13,348 nt of DNA from an uncultured Lachnospiraceae bacterium (GCA_902767235.1 CACXGR010000167.1:1-13348), one strand, 5' to 3'. Counted from the stretch's first letter, positions 6,943 to 13,348 are shown. The notes: generated from the letters alone by a model not told the origin. Translations and numbers: made by a program.

Positions 6943-7419
6943 ATGTTTCGAAAGATGATTCGCTTTAAGCAGCAGATCCCGGAAGAGGAGTGCATCGAGA
7001 TCTTAAAGAACGAGCCGCGCGGCGTCCTTTCCGTTCTGGGCGACGACGACTACCCCTACGGCATGCCGATCAACCATTTTTACTGCGAGGAGGACGGCCG
7101 GCTCTATTTTCACACCGGGATGAAGGGCCACCGGACGGATGCGATCCGCCGCCACGACAAGGTGTCCTTCTGCGTCTATGACAGCGGCTTTCGCAGGGAG
7201 GGCGAGTGGGCGCTCAACATTCGGAGCGTGATCGTCTTCGGGCGCGTCGAGATCATCGAGGACCGGGATCGGATCTATGAGATCGCGCGAAAGCTCAGCC
7301 GCAAATTTACGGATGACGAGGCCTACATCGAGCGCGAGATCAGACACGCCGGGCCCAGGACATTTATGTTCGCGCTGGTGCCGGAATACATGACCGGGAA
7401 ACTGGTGAATGAGGCGTAG
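6943..7419 (+). CDS. NimA-like pyridoxamine 5'-phosphate oxidase family flavoprotein
   Basis: This is a predicted FMN-binding split-barrel protein of 158 residues. Features shared with the nitroimidazole-resistance NimA group are the MFRKMIRFKQ start, ECIEIL, GVLSVLGDDDYPYGMPINHFY (25-47), LYFHTGMKGHRTDAI (54-68), KVSFCVYD and the long strand RSVIVFGRVEIIED. The ending is EYMTGK. H57 and H63 lie where Nim proteins have a functionally important histidine. Most members are uncharacterised flavin reductases, and the fold alone does not show drug resistance. A true PdxH is unlikely because the length and pattern do not fit. The ribosome site AGGAG (6930-6934) overlaps the CDF transporter stop, so translation is probably coupled. 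The gene converges on the Nudix gene, with 19 bases between the stops and no obvious terminator. Confidence 0.88.
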   Translation: MFRKMIRFKQQIPEEECIEILKNEPRGVLSVLGDDDYPYGMPINHFYCEEDGRLYFHTGMKGHRTDAIRRHDKVSFCVYDSGFRREGEWALNIRSVIVFGRVEIIEDRDRIYEIARKLSRKFTDDEAYIEREIRHAGPRTFMFALVPEYMTGKLVNEA

Positions 7420-7438
7420 CCGAAAGGTGTGTCTGACA

Positions 7439-8203
7439 TCAGCCTCTGCTATAACGGTACAGCATGGCCGGCCTTCCCACGGTGCCCTTTTCGAGCCCCT
7501 GTTCCCGGATCAGCCCCGTGGACTCATACTCGCGTTTGATCGTGCGGCGGAAGTTGCCGATATCCAGCGGGCGGTCCAGGATCGCCTCGTGGATCTGCCG
7601 CAGTTCTGTCAGTGTAAAGGCGTCGGGATCCTGAAGAAAACCGAAAGCGAGGTCTGTGTAGTTCAGTTTTCCGCGCATTCTCAGAACGGCAGTGCGGATG
7701 ATCCGCGCATGGTCAAAAGCCAGATCCCGCTCGGTGACTGTCTCGCCGCCCGGGCCGGCCAGGACAAGCGCCCCGGCGCCGCGATCGGCCAGGCTGCAGA
7801 TCTCAAAGAGCGCGGCGTCTCCGGCGCCCGCTTCGGTTCCGGCGCGGAACTGAAGCTTATCGAAGGGGACGGTCGCGAGATAGGCGATGGAGATGACCCT
7901 CGTTCTGGGATCGCGGTCCACGGCGGAAAATGTGTAGAGCTGTTCCAAATGGACATTTTCCACACCGGCTTCCTCCCGGATCCTGCGCGAAGCGGCCTCG
8001 TCGGCGGATTCGTCCATCTTCAGGAACCCCCCGGGGATCGCCCACTTGCCCGAAAAGGGGTGCTCGGTCCTCCTGATCAGGAGCAGGCGGAGCCTCCGCT
8101 CTGAGACGGTGAAGAGCAGTATATCCACCGTCACGGAGGGGCGCTCGAACTGCGACGGGTCATAGTTTTGCAGGTATTGTTGCTCGGATTGCATACCGGT
8201 CAT
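7439..8203 (-). CDS. NrtR-like Nudix domain plus winged-helix regulator
   Basis: The 254-residue protein has an N-terminal Nudix domain (about 22-150) and a C-terminal winged helix (about 165-254, with FTLTELRQIHEAIL and a wing ending GRPAMLYRY). This architecture is that of NrtR, ADP-ribose-sensing repressors of NAD genes. The Nudix box runs from G59 to V81 and fits GX5EX7REUXEEXGU, except that the first glutamate of REUXEE is R74. That glutamate is catalytic or metal-binding in active Nudix enzymes, so a ligand sensor is more likely than a hydrolase. A residual ADP-ribose pyrophosphatase remains possible. Two ATGs compete: 8203 (AAGGA three bases upstream) and 8194 (twelve bases); a longer frame to 8344 overlaps the upstream gene and is unlikely. 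It is last in the VWA operon, whose promoter carries paired palindromes. Confidence 0.87.
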   Translation of the reverse strand: MTGMQSEQQYLQNYDPSQFERPSVTVDILLFTVSERRLRLLLIRRTEHPFSGKWAIPGGFLKMDESADEAASRRIREEAGVENVHLEQLYTFSAVDRDPRTRVISIAYLATVPFDKLQFRAGTEAGAGDAALFEICSLADRGAGALVLAGPGGETVTERDLAFDHARIIRTAVLRMRGKLNYTDLAFGFLQDPDAFTLTELRQIHEAILDRPLDIGNFRRTIKREYESTGLIREQGLEKGTVGRPAMLYRYSRG

Positions 8204-8228
8204 TCTTCCTTCATTCTTCTGGTCGTGA

Positions 8229-9452
8229 TCACGCACTGACGGCCGCGGTCTCCCGGCAGACGTCTCGGCAGGTCCTGCCGTCCGAAAGATACAAAGTTCC
8301 GAACTGCCTCGCCAGGCGGTCTGTATCGATCCCCGCGCACTCATTCAGATGGGTCACCATTACGGACGGGTGATAGTGATTTCTGACAGAGCCCTGCGTG
8401 CGCGCGTAATCTGCGCGGATCCGGTCAGTCAGAGAATCCACATCCATCATACCATACCGAAGGATTCCCTGAAATCTGTTTTCGACATTGGTCGCGTCGG
8501 GAGAAACGCCGGGGAGGAGCGCGGCAAGGCGGTCACCTGTCAGCTCGTTCTCCATGGATCCGTCGCCGTGCCGGGTCAGGTAGGAGCGGGTCACGTAGCA
8601 GATCTCCACATCGGCGCCATGGAAAGTGTTTTCTATGGTTTGAAGGACTCTGCCGGTTCCGGTGGTGGACGGAGTGGTAAATTCTGTGTCCGACGGGTTG
8701 TTTCCGTCCAGCAGGAGGCCCTGGGCATTCTCGAAAAGGACCGTCTGATACCCCCTGAGAAAATCCTCCCCGCGCATGGGGCAGAGGCAGCGCATCGTCT
8801 CACAGTCCTCCTCGAAATGCAGCAGCAGGGTGTCGGAACAGAAGAAGTCGGCCGGACCGGCATCGTCTGCGTCCGAAGAGAGGCGTCCGCCGGCCGGAAC
8901 AGCCAGTCCCAGCTCCCGGAGCCTTCCTGCAAAGTACCCGTCTCTGAGTCCCCTCAGATAAGCGATCCGGTCCTCACGGCCCATCCGCGAGAAGATCCCG
9001 AAGGGAATCCCGAAGCCGCGGTCATATCGAAGAACGGTCTCCCAGATTCCGAAGCCGCAGCTGTTGTGGATGCCCTTCTTTTCCAGGAGCATCTGGTTGA
9101 CCAGCATGTCCCAGGGGGTCGAGAAGCGGCAGCGGGGATGCATATAGGCCTCCGGCCCCTGGTGAAGGCCGCAGAGTTCATCATATTCCCGCACGAACGC
9201 CATCGGGTTTACCAGAAACTGCTCCGCGCAGTAGGTGGCCGCGCCCTGAAAAGCAGCGGCTCCGAAATGCTTGAAGACATGCCTTCGGCCGTCGGGCAGA
9301 TCCACCGTGTGGCCCCGCTGGGGCCCTCCGTTGGTCAAAACATTGATGCGCCCGCCTCTGTATTTTGCCGCCTGCGCGCCGAAAAAGTCCGTCGCCAGTC
9401 CCTTGCCCTCGTCTCCGTAGGAAGCGCCGATGATGACTTTGATCTTGTGCAT
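8229..9452 (-). CDS. Divergent adenylosuccinate synthetase (PurA-like) paralogue
   Basis: This protein of 407 residues is related to adenylosuccinate synthetase along its whole length. PurA joins aspartate to IMP using GTP. Kept features are GASYGDEGKG (9-18, with the catalytic D14), GHT with H48 (PurA NAGHT), FENAQGLLLD (240-249, PurA FEGAQGxxLD) and SYLTRHGDGSMENE (290-303, PurA AYxTRVGxGPFPTE). Changed features are the IMP loop TTGRGIGP, which reads SCGFGIWE; the aspartate loop TTGRRRR, where TNVENRF (321-327) occurs; and the guanine-recognition TKLD, which reads THLN (367-370). A different nucleotide, donor or acceptor is therefore likely, and it should not be named purA without testing. 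The start follows AAAGGAG (9459-9465 on the complement). It lies between the VWA gene (41 bases) and the Nudix regulator (25 bases) in one operon. Confidence 0.85.
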   Translation of the reverse strand: MHKIKVIIGASYGDEGKGLATDFFGAQAAKYRGGRINVLTNGGPQRGHTVDLPDGRRHVFKHFGAAAFQGAATYCAEQFLVNPMAFVREYDELCGLHQGPEAYMHPRCRFSTPWDMLVNQMLLEKKGIHNSCGFGIWETVLRYDRGFGIPFGIFSRMGREDRIAYLRGLRDGYFAGRLRELGLAVPAGGRLSSDADDAGPADFFCSDTLLLHFEEDCETMRCLCPMRGEDFLRGYQTVLFENAQGLLLDGNNPSDTEFTTPSTTGTGRVLQTIENTFHGADVEICYVTRSYLTRHGDGSMENELTGDRLAALLPGVSPDATNVENRFQGILRYGMMDVDSLTDRIRADYARTQGSVRNHYHPSVMVTHLNECAGIDTDRLARQFGTLYLSDGRTCRDVCRETAAVSA

Positions 9453-9493
9453 GTTTTACTCCTTTCTCCTGTGCGCAGGCGGACGCCGTCCGT

Positions 9494-10384
9494 TTACCAG
9501 CCGGGAATACCCGGCCGTTCCGTGATAGGCAGTGCCTTCACCGCCCTTGTACCTGCGGCGCCGACGCCGCATTCCCTGAGGCACCCCAGGATGGTCCTGG
9601 GCAGCATGTCCAGCGTGGACACGAGCAGCCTCTCCCCCAGCAGCGGTCCGAAGCTCCTTCGGATCGCCTCTTCATAGTGGTGGAAGCTGTCCCCGGGATC
9701 GTCGACCGCTACGTGGAAGACATCGAATTTCTCCCGTACCCTGCGGTAGAGCCCGCCGGTCCTCACATCGCCGAACAGGTGGTCGCCGGTAATCTGTGCC
9801 AGGCGTCTGCCGGGCAGGTAGGGATTGAGCGGCTCGTCGCCAAGTGTGATGATCACGCCTTTCTTCCCTCTCTTCCAGCAGTCGAGCTTCGTGTGGTGGA
9901 GCCCCATGTACCAGGCTGCGGTGTAGGATTCAAAACGGTTGCCGCCGCCGCCCCGCTCAAACCAGATCCGGTCCAGGTGCTCCGCGACGCGGATATCGGA
10001 CTCAAACTGGGAGATCTGAACAGGGGCCCTGTCGTAGGCGAGATCACCGATCCCCATGACCATGAATTCCACGTCTTTATACTCGTTCAGGGTGTCCTGC
10101 ATGATCACATTGAGGGAGGCGGCTGTCTTGAGGAGCGCGCCGCCCATGGAGCCGGTGACATCCAGCGCCAGGATCACCGGGACGGTGGCCGGATGCTCAG
10201 GGCTGTCGCAGCACTCCCGCGTGACCATGAAGGGATCCAGAAGAGGGTCCAGTTTCCATGCGCGGTACATGTCCTGCGCGCCGTGCATGCGGGAAGTGTC
10301 AATGTGTCCGTCGGCGCGGACAGTTCTTCCCATGGTTCTTGAATACATTGCAAAATCTTCTCTTCTCCAATATCCTCCGCCCAT
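9494..10384 (-). CDS. von Willebrand factor A (VWA) domain protein
   Basis: This is a 296-residue predicted cytoplasmic protein; I see no signal peptide or membrane segment. A VWA domain spans about 66-260. Its metal-ion-dependent adhesion site starts with DVTGS (75-79, a DxSxS variant with T in place of the first S), with later acidic and glycine-rich parts GGGGNRFES (145-153) and LGDEPLNPY (181-189). The N-terminal 60 residues and the C-terminal tail have no motif I recognise. VWA proteins usually present ligands or assemble complexes in a Mg-dependent way, often with a MoxR-type ATPase. No ATPase is seen here. It is the first gene of the operon with the PurA-like and Nudix genes. Its start is fixed by AAAGGAGGT (10390-10398 on the complement). 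The molecular partner is unknown. Confidence 0.87.
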   Translation of the reverse strand: MGGGYWRREDFAMYSRTMGRTVRADGHIDTSRMHGAQDMYRAWKLDPLLDPFMVTRECCDSPEHPATVPVILALDVTGSMGGALLKTAASLNVIMQDTLNEYKDVEFMVMGIGDLAYDRAPVQISQFESDIRVAEHLDRIWFERGGGGNRFESYTAAWYMGLHHTKLDCWKRGKKGVIITLGDEPLNPYLPGRRLAQITGDHLFGDVRTGGLYRRVREKFDVFHVAVDDPGDSFHHYEEAIRRSFGPLLGERLLVSTLDMLPRTILGCLRECGVGAAGTRAVKALPITERPGIPGW

Positions 10385-10465
10385 TTTCTACCTCCTTTTT
10401 CCTTCTGTATTTTGTCAAAACTCAAGTGCCGCCGCTTTTTCGCCCTGCAGAGCGTGCGTCAGTAT

Positions 10466-10480
10466 TAGTCAATTTGACTA
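10466..10480. promoter_or_regulatory. Palindromic operator 1 (TAGTCAA-T-TTGACTA)
   Basis: This is a perfect 7+1+7 palindrome. It lies just downstream of the predicted -10 box of the VWA operon, covering the expected transcription start (about 10479), an ideal place for a repressor. A near copy sits 57 bases away centre to centre. The Nudix/winged-helix protein of the operon is the inferred binder. Confidence 0.7.
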
Positions 10481-10485
10481 TAATC

Positions 10486-10514
10486 AAGATAGCACGCCGC
10501 CGCGCCTGCGTCAA
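10486..10514 (-). promoter_or_regulatory. Predicted promoter of the VWA, PurA-like and Nudix operon
   Basis: On the minus strand TTGACG (10509-10514) lies 17 bases upstream of TATCTT (10486-10491), a good sigma-A match. The leader to the VWA start codon is about 95 bases. The promoter is bracketed by two copies of the TAGTCA/TGACTA palindrome. Confidence 0.65.
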
Positions 10515-10522
10515 CATAAAAA

Positions 10523-10537
10523 TAGTCAAAATGACTA
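10523..10537. promoter_or_regulatory. Palindromic operator 2 (TAGTCA-AAA-TGACTA)
   Basis: This is a 6+3+6 palindrome with the same outer half-sites as operator 1. It lies just upstream of the -35 box of the VWA operon, around -44 to -58. Together the two sites suit cooperative or looped repression. It is also about 60 bases upstream of the predicted start of the divergent DUF1576 gene, so effects on both sides are possible. Confidence 0.68.
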
Positions 10538-10580
10538 AAATATTTTTGGGGACGCTTTGCAGGGAAGACGGCGGTTCTTG

Positions 10581-10589
10581 TGGTATGAT
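10581..10589 (+). promoter_or_regulatory. Extended -10 promoter of the DUF1576 gene
   Basis: TGGTATGAT gives an extended -10 element (TGn followed by TATGAT). No good -35 box lies 17 bases upstream, as is common for this promoter type. The leader is about 60 bases and shows no clear structured RNA. Confidence 0.5.
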
Positions 10590-10656
10590 AGAGTTACACG
10601 GGTAAAACCGTACAAAACTGCCCCATAACCTTTTTGCCCGAGAGGAATAGACAAAG

Positions 10657-12138
10657 ATGGAAAAGGTGATCATTTCAGAGAAAAGGAACAGCGATATCAT
10701 TGACGGGATGGCCTTCGGGTTTTCCGCGGCGCTGTTATTGGGATGTATTGCGGGAGCTGCTTATACAGGGTCCTTGGTGACGCTGCCGGAGGACCTGTTT
10801 CGGATCCTCATTTCGCCAGGGCCGCTCGTAACGGACTATTTCATGATCGGGAGCATGCCGGCCGCCTTCCTCAATGCCGGACTGTGCGGGCTCCTGATGG
10901 CTTGCTTTATGCATTTTCTGCCGGGGCCTTCCCACGTCAATACGCTGGCGGGCTTTTTCCTGGTCATAGCCCACTGCTTTTACGGGCTCAATCTTTTGAA
11001 CTTGCTGCCCTGCTTTCTGGCGCCCTTTCTCTATCTGAAGATCAAAAACCTGAATTATAACGAGAACCTGCATGTATGTATGTTCATCACCTGCTTCAGC
11101 CCCTTTGTGAGCGAGCTGCTCTTTCGCTACACGCAGGGCAGCAGCTTTGTCGTGGGCAGAGTTTCGCTCACGCTCAAGGGGATCCTGCTCACCGGCGGTT
11201 TTGTGCTCATGCTTGCTTTTGTCGCACCGGCGATCCTGCCCGGCGCCAAGGCCTGGCACAAGGGCTACAACCTCTATAACGGCGGTCTGGCCTACGGCAT
11301 ACTGGGCTTTCTGCTCTATAATTTCCTGTACAGAACGATGGGCATGGAGATGCCGCAGAAGCTGATCGTGGCCAATACGGTTTACGACCATTTCGGAAGA
11401 TCCTACAGGATATTTGCGAACATTTACTTTGTTCTGCTGTTCATTGCGTGTATAATAGCAGGGTGGCTTCTCAACGGGAGGAGCTTTAAGGGACTGAGGC
11501 ACCTGTACAGGGACACCGGGTATCAGAGCAATTTCGCGCAGAAATACGGAATGCCGCTCTGTCTGATGAATACGGGTCTCTACGGGCTGCTGTTTCTTCT
11601 CTATATCAATGTTGCGGTCCACTTTACGATCGGCGCCGGCTTTACGGGGCCGACTTTCGGGATTATTTTTGCGGCGCTGACATTTACGTCCATGGGACAG
11701 CATGTGAGAAATGTCTGGCCCATTTTTCTGGGATTTCCGCTCCTGTCGCTCATCTCGACCTCTTTCAATCACCTGATCGGAGGCAGCAGCGAGTGGACGA
11801 TCTCTTCCCAGGCCTATCTCAACAGTGTGGCGTTCGCAACAGGACTCTGCCCCCTGGTGGGGCGGTATGGCGTCATCGCAGGGCTGGCAGCCGGCGCGCT
11901 GTGCGCCTCGCTCTGTACGGCGACATCTGCGCTCCACGGAGGACTGATGCTCTATAACGGCGGCTTTACGACCGGCGTGGCGGCACTGATCCTGATCCCG
12001 ATCCTGGAGCACTATTCGGTGGCAAAGCGAGATGAGATTAAACAGTATATCGACCTCGGGGACATGATGACGGTGAACGAAGGCGCGCTCAGAAATCAGC
12101 CGCCGGACAAGGAAGAACAGAAAAAACGATCAGAATGA
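10657..12138 (+). CDS. DUF1576-type polytopic membrane protein with internal duplication
   Basis: This is an integral membrane protein of 493 residues with about ten or more hydrophobic segments between residues 18 and 450 and a charged cytoplasmic tail. I recognise it as DUF1576-like, a family without known function. The two halves resemble each other: FLNAGLCGLL (71-80) matches LMNTGLYGLL (303-312), and YNLYNGGLAYG (204-214) matches LMLYNGGFTTG (430-440), both about 230 residues apart. This points to a duplicated unit, as in many transporters, so a transport role is a guess only. AGAGGAA (10641-10647) serves as ribosome site. Its stop overlaps the start of the lysozyme gene by four bases, implying coupled translation and perhaps a joint role at the cell surface. 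Confidence 0.82.
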   Translation: MEKVIISEKRNSDIIDGMAFGFSAALLLGCIAGAAYTGSLVTLPEDLFRILISPGPLVTDYFMIGSMPAAFLNAGLCGLLMACFMHFLPGPSHVNTLAGFFLVIAHCFYGLNLLNLLPCFLAPFLYLKIKNLNYNENLHVCMFITCFSPFVSELLFRYTQGSSFVVGRVSLTLKGILLTGGFVLMLAFVAPAILPGAKAWHKGYNLYNGGLAYGILGFLLYNFLYRTMGMEMPQKLIVANTVYDHFGRSYRIFANIYFVLLFIACIIAGWLLNGRSFKGLRHLYRDTGYQSNFAQKYGMPLCLMNTGLYGLLFLLYINVAVHFTIGAGFTGPTFGIIFAALTFTSMGQHVRNVWPIFLGFPLLSLISTSFNHLIGGSSEWTISSQAYLNSVAFATGLCPLVGRYGVIAGLAAGALCASLCTATSALHGGLMLYNGGFTTGVAALILIPILEHYSVAKRDEIKQYIDLGDMMTVNEGALRNQPPDKEEQKKRSE

Positions 12139-12881
12139 AGAAAAGAGGAATACAAATACTGGCGGCAGCGGCAGCGGCTGCCGGCCTTCTGGCAGTCCTG
12201 TTCCTTTTGGTGAAGACGAAAAAGCTTCAAATCAACCGGTGGATCGTGTCGGACACAGATGTCATCGGCGTGGATATATCCGAGTACCAGGCAGACGTCG
12301 ACATGCAGAAGCTGGCTTCCCAGGGGATCTCCTTCGTCTATATGAAAGCGACGGAGGGCAGCAGCTTTGAGGACAGCCGGTTTGTGCAGAACTGGGAGAA
12401 CGCCGCGGCATGCGGTATGCCGGCGGGGGCCTACCACTTCTTCTCCTTTGACAGCCCGGGCAGGATGCAGGCGGAGAATTTTATAAACAGGATCGGCGAT
12501 CTTGACGGGAGGCTGATCCCGGCGGTGGACGTGGAATTCTACGCGGACAAAAGAGAGAATCAGCCGGATCCTGCGGAGGTGACCGCCCAGCTGAGGGACT
12601 TTCTGAACGCGCTGGAGGCGGCGTATCACGTCAAACCGATGATCTACTGCCCCAGAGAGATCTATGAAAAGTACATCATGGGCTATTTTGACGAGTATCC
12701 GCGCTGGATCCGCAGCGTTTACTACCCGGCTTCATTTGAAGCCGGCGTCAGCTGGGTCATATGGCAGTACTGCGACACCGGAGAGCTGGAGGGATACGAA
12801 GGCGGCGAACAGTACATAGACCTGGATGTACTCCACAGGGGGACAGAGCTGACGTCACTGTACGTCGGAGAGACACAATAG
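12135..12881 (+). CDS. Membrane-anchored GH25 lysozyme (N-acetylmuramidase)
   Basis: This enzyme is predicted to cut the N-acetylmuramic acid to N-acetylglucosamine bond of peptidoglycan on the outer face of the membrane. Of 248 residues, 1-5 are basic (KKR) and about 8-26 form one hydrophobic segment with no clear cleavage site, so a signal anchor is likely. The GH25 domain covers about 42-235. It shows VDISEYQ (46-52), KATEG (71-75), GAYHFF (98-103), the active-site acids D132 and E134 in PAVDVEF, VIWQYC (208-213) and a final DLDV (229-232). No choline- or wall-binding repeats are present, so it is a single-domain housekeeping or remodelling enzyme rather than a phage endolysin. Its ATG lies inside the last codons of the DUF1576 gene (ATGA overlap), so it depends on translation of that gene. 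Confidence 0.93.
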   Translation: MKKRGIQILAAAAAAAGLLAVLFLLVKTKKLQINRWIVSDTDVIGVDISEYQADVDMQKLASQGISFVYMKATEGSSFEDSRFVQNWENAAACGMPAGAYHFFSFDSPGRMQAENFINRIGDLDGRLIPAVDVEFYADKRENQPDPAEVTAQLRDFLNALEAAYHVKPMIYCPREIYEKYIMGYFDEYPRWIRSVYYPASFEAGVSWVIWQYCDTGELEGYEGGEQYIDLDVLHRGTELTSLYVGETQ

Positions 12882-12947
12882 CCCGCGGACAGCGGCGGCA
12901 CAGGAACAGAAACAGACAGAACAAAACTGAAAGTGAGGACTTCGGTA

Positions 12948-13348
12948 ATGGTATACAACAACATCCTGGAAGCGATCGGCAACACGCCTATGGTCAGGCT
13001 TAACAGAATGCCCGAAGAGGGCAGCGCAGATGTGCTGGTCAAGGTGGAGGCACTGAATGTGGGCGGATCCATCAAGACGAGAACGGCGATGAATATGATC
13101 GAGCAGGCGGAGAAAGACGGATTGCTGAACAAGGACACGATCATAGTCGAGCCGACCAGCGGCAACCAGGGGATTGGCCTGGCACTGGTAGGCGCCGTCA
13201 AGGGGTACAAGACGATCATCATCATGCCGGATTCCGTCAGCGAGGAGAGGAGAAAGCTGGTCCGCCATTACGGGGCGGAGGTCATCCTGATCCACGACGC
13301 GGGCGACATCGGCGCCTGCATCGACGAGTGTCTCAGGACTGCGCTCAG
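12948..13348 (+). CDS. Cysteine-synthase-family PLP enzyme, divergent paralogue (3' end beyond window)
   Basis: The first 133 codons of a fold-type II PLP enzyme are present; the gene runs off the window. It starts MVYNNILEAIGNTPMVRL as cysteine synthases do and has the PLP lysine K43 in NVGGSIKTR and the substrate loop TSGNQG (70-75). The standard forms, as in the upstream cysK, are NPAGSVKDR and TSGNTG. The changes D to T after the lysine and T to Q in the substrate loop set it apart and may alter the nucleophile or substrate. GTGAGG (12933-12938) provides a ribosome site 9 bases before the ATG. It follows the lysozyme by 66 bases with no terminator, so read-through is likely. The exact reaction cannot be judged without the C-terminal half. 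Confidence 0.88.
   Translation, partial: MVYNNILEAIGNTPMVRLNRMPEEGSADVLVKVEALNVGGSIKTRTAMNMIEQAEKDGLLNKDTIIVEPTSGNQGIGLALVGAVKGYKTIIIMPDSVSEERRKLVRHYGAEVILIHDAGDIGACIDECLRTAL

Noticed and set aside
8204..8344. N-terminal extension of the Nudix protein to an ATG at 8344
   Set aside because: It would overlap the end of the PurA-like gene by more than 100 bases and adds 47 residues without Nudix similarity. Starts at 8203 or 8194 fit the ribosome site.
8349..9677. A 442-codon open frame on the plus strand opposite the PurA-like gene
   Set aside because: It is the antisense of a gene with clear PurA motifs and its own ribosome site. The plus frame has no recognisable domain, and long antisense frames are common in GC-rich coding DNA.
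10735..12012. A 425-codon open frame on the minus strand opposite the DUF1576 gene
   Set aside because: The predicted protein is charged and low in hydrophobic order with no domain. The plus strand encodes a coherent duplicated membrane protein.
12135..12881. Phage endolysin or prophage remnant
   Set aside because: The lysozyme has a membrane anchor, no wall-binding repeats, no holin or other phage genes nearby, and is coupled to a chromosomal membrane-protein gene.

Overview
The window reads as chromosomal DNA from a Gram-positive anaerobe of the Clostridia, probably Lachnospiraceae-like. The grounds are strong AGGAGG-type ribosome sites, a NifS/NifU-type iron-sulfur pair under an Rrf2 regulator beside mnmA, a DUF1576 membrane protein, a NimA-like flavoprotein and a GH25 lysozyme. 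This is inferred from gene content; no rRNA or other phylogenetic marker is present. Coding density is high and no stretch above 300 bases lacks a gene. I saw no tRNA, rRNA, CRISPR array, insertion sequence or attachment site.

Region 1 (1-5617) handles sulfur. mnmA (tRNA 2-thiouridylase) faces an Rrf2/IscR-like regulator. That regulator is divergent from a tight operon of nifS (cysteine desulfurase), nifU (Fe-S scaffold), metY (O-acetylhomoserine sulfhydrylase) and cysK (cysteine synthase), closed by a strong intrinsic terminator. The operon makes cysteine and homocysteine and also extracts cysteine sulfur for Fe-S clusters and, through MnmA, tRNA thiolation. The 143-bp divergent promoter carries a near-consensus promoter for nifS and nested inverted repeats, suitable as operators for the regulator.

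Region 2 (5618-7419) is a two-gene unit: a cation diffusion facilitator whose metal-site residues (N-D-D-D) point to manganese, and a NimA-like split-barrel flavoprotein.

Region 3 (7439-10540, minus strand) is the most unusual part. It is a three-gene operon of a VWA-domain protein, a strongly divergent adenylosuccinate synthetase paralogue, and a Nudix plus winged-helix protein resembling NrtR regulators. Its Nudix box has lost a catalytic glutamate. The promoter is bracketed by two copies of a 15-bp palindrome (half-site TAGTCA), one over the predicted transcription start and one just upstream of -35. I infer a self-regulated nucleotide- or ADP-ribose-responsive system of unknown output.

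Region 4 (10541-13348, plus strand) holds a duplicated DUF1576 membrane protein overlapping by 4 nt a membrane-anchored GH25 muramidase. It is followed by the 5' part of a second, divergent cysteine-synthase-family gene cut by the window end.
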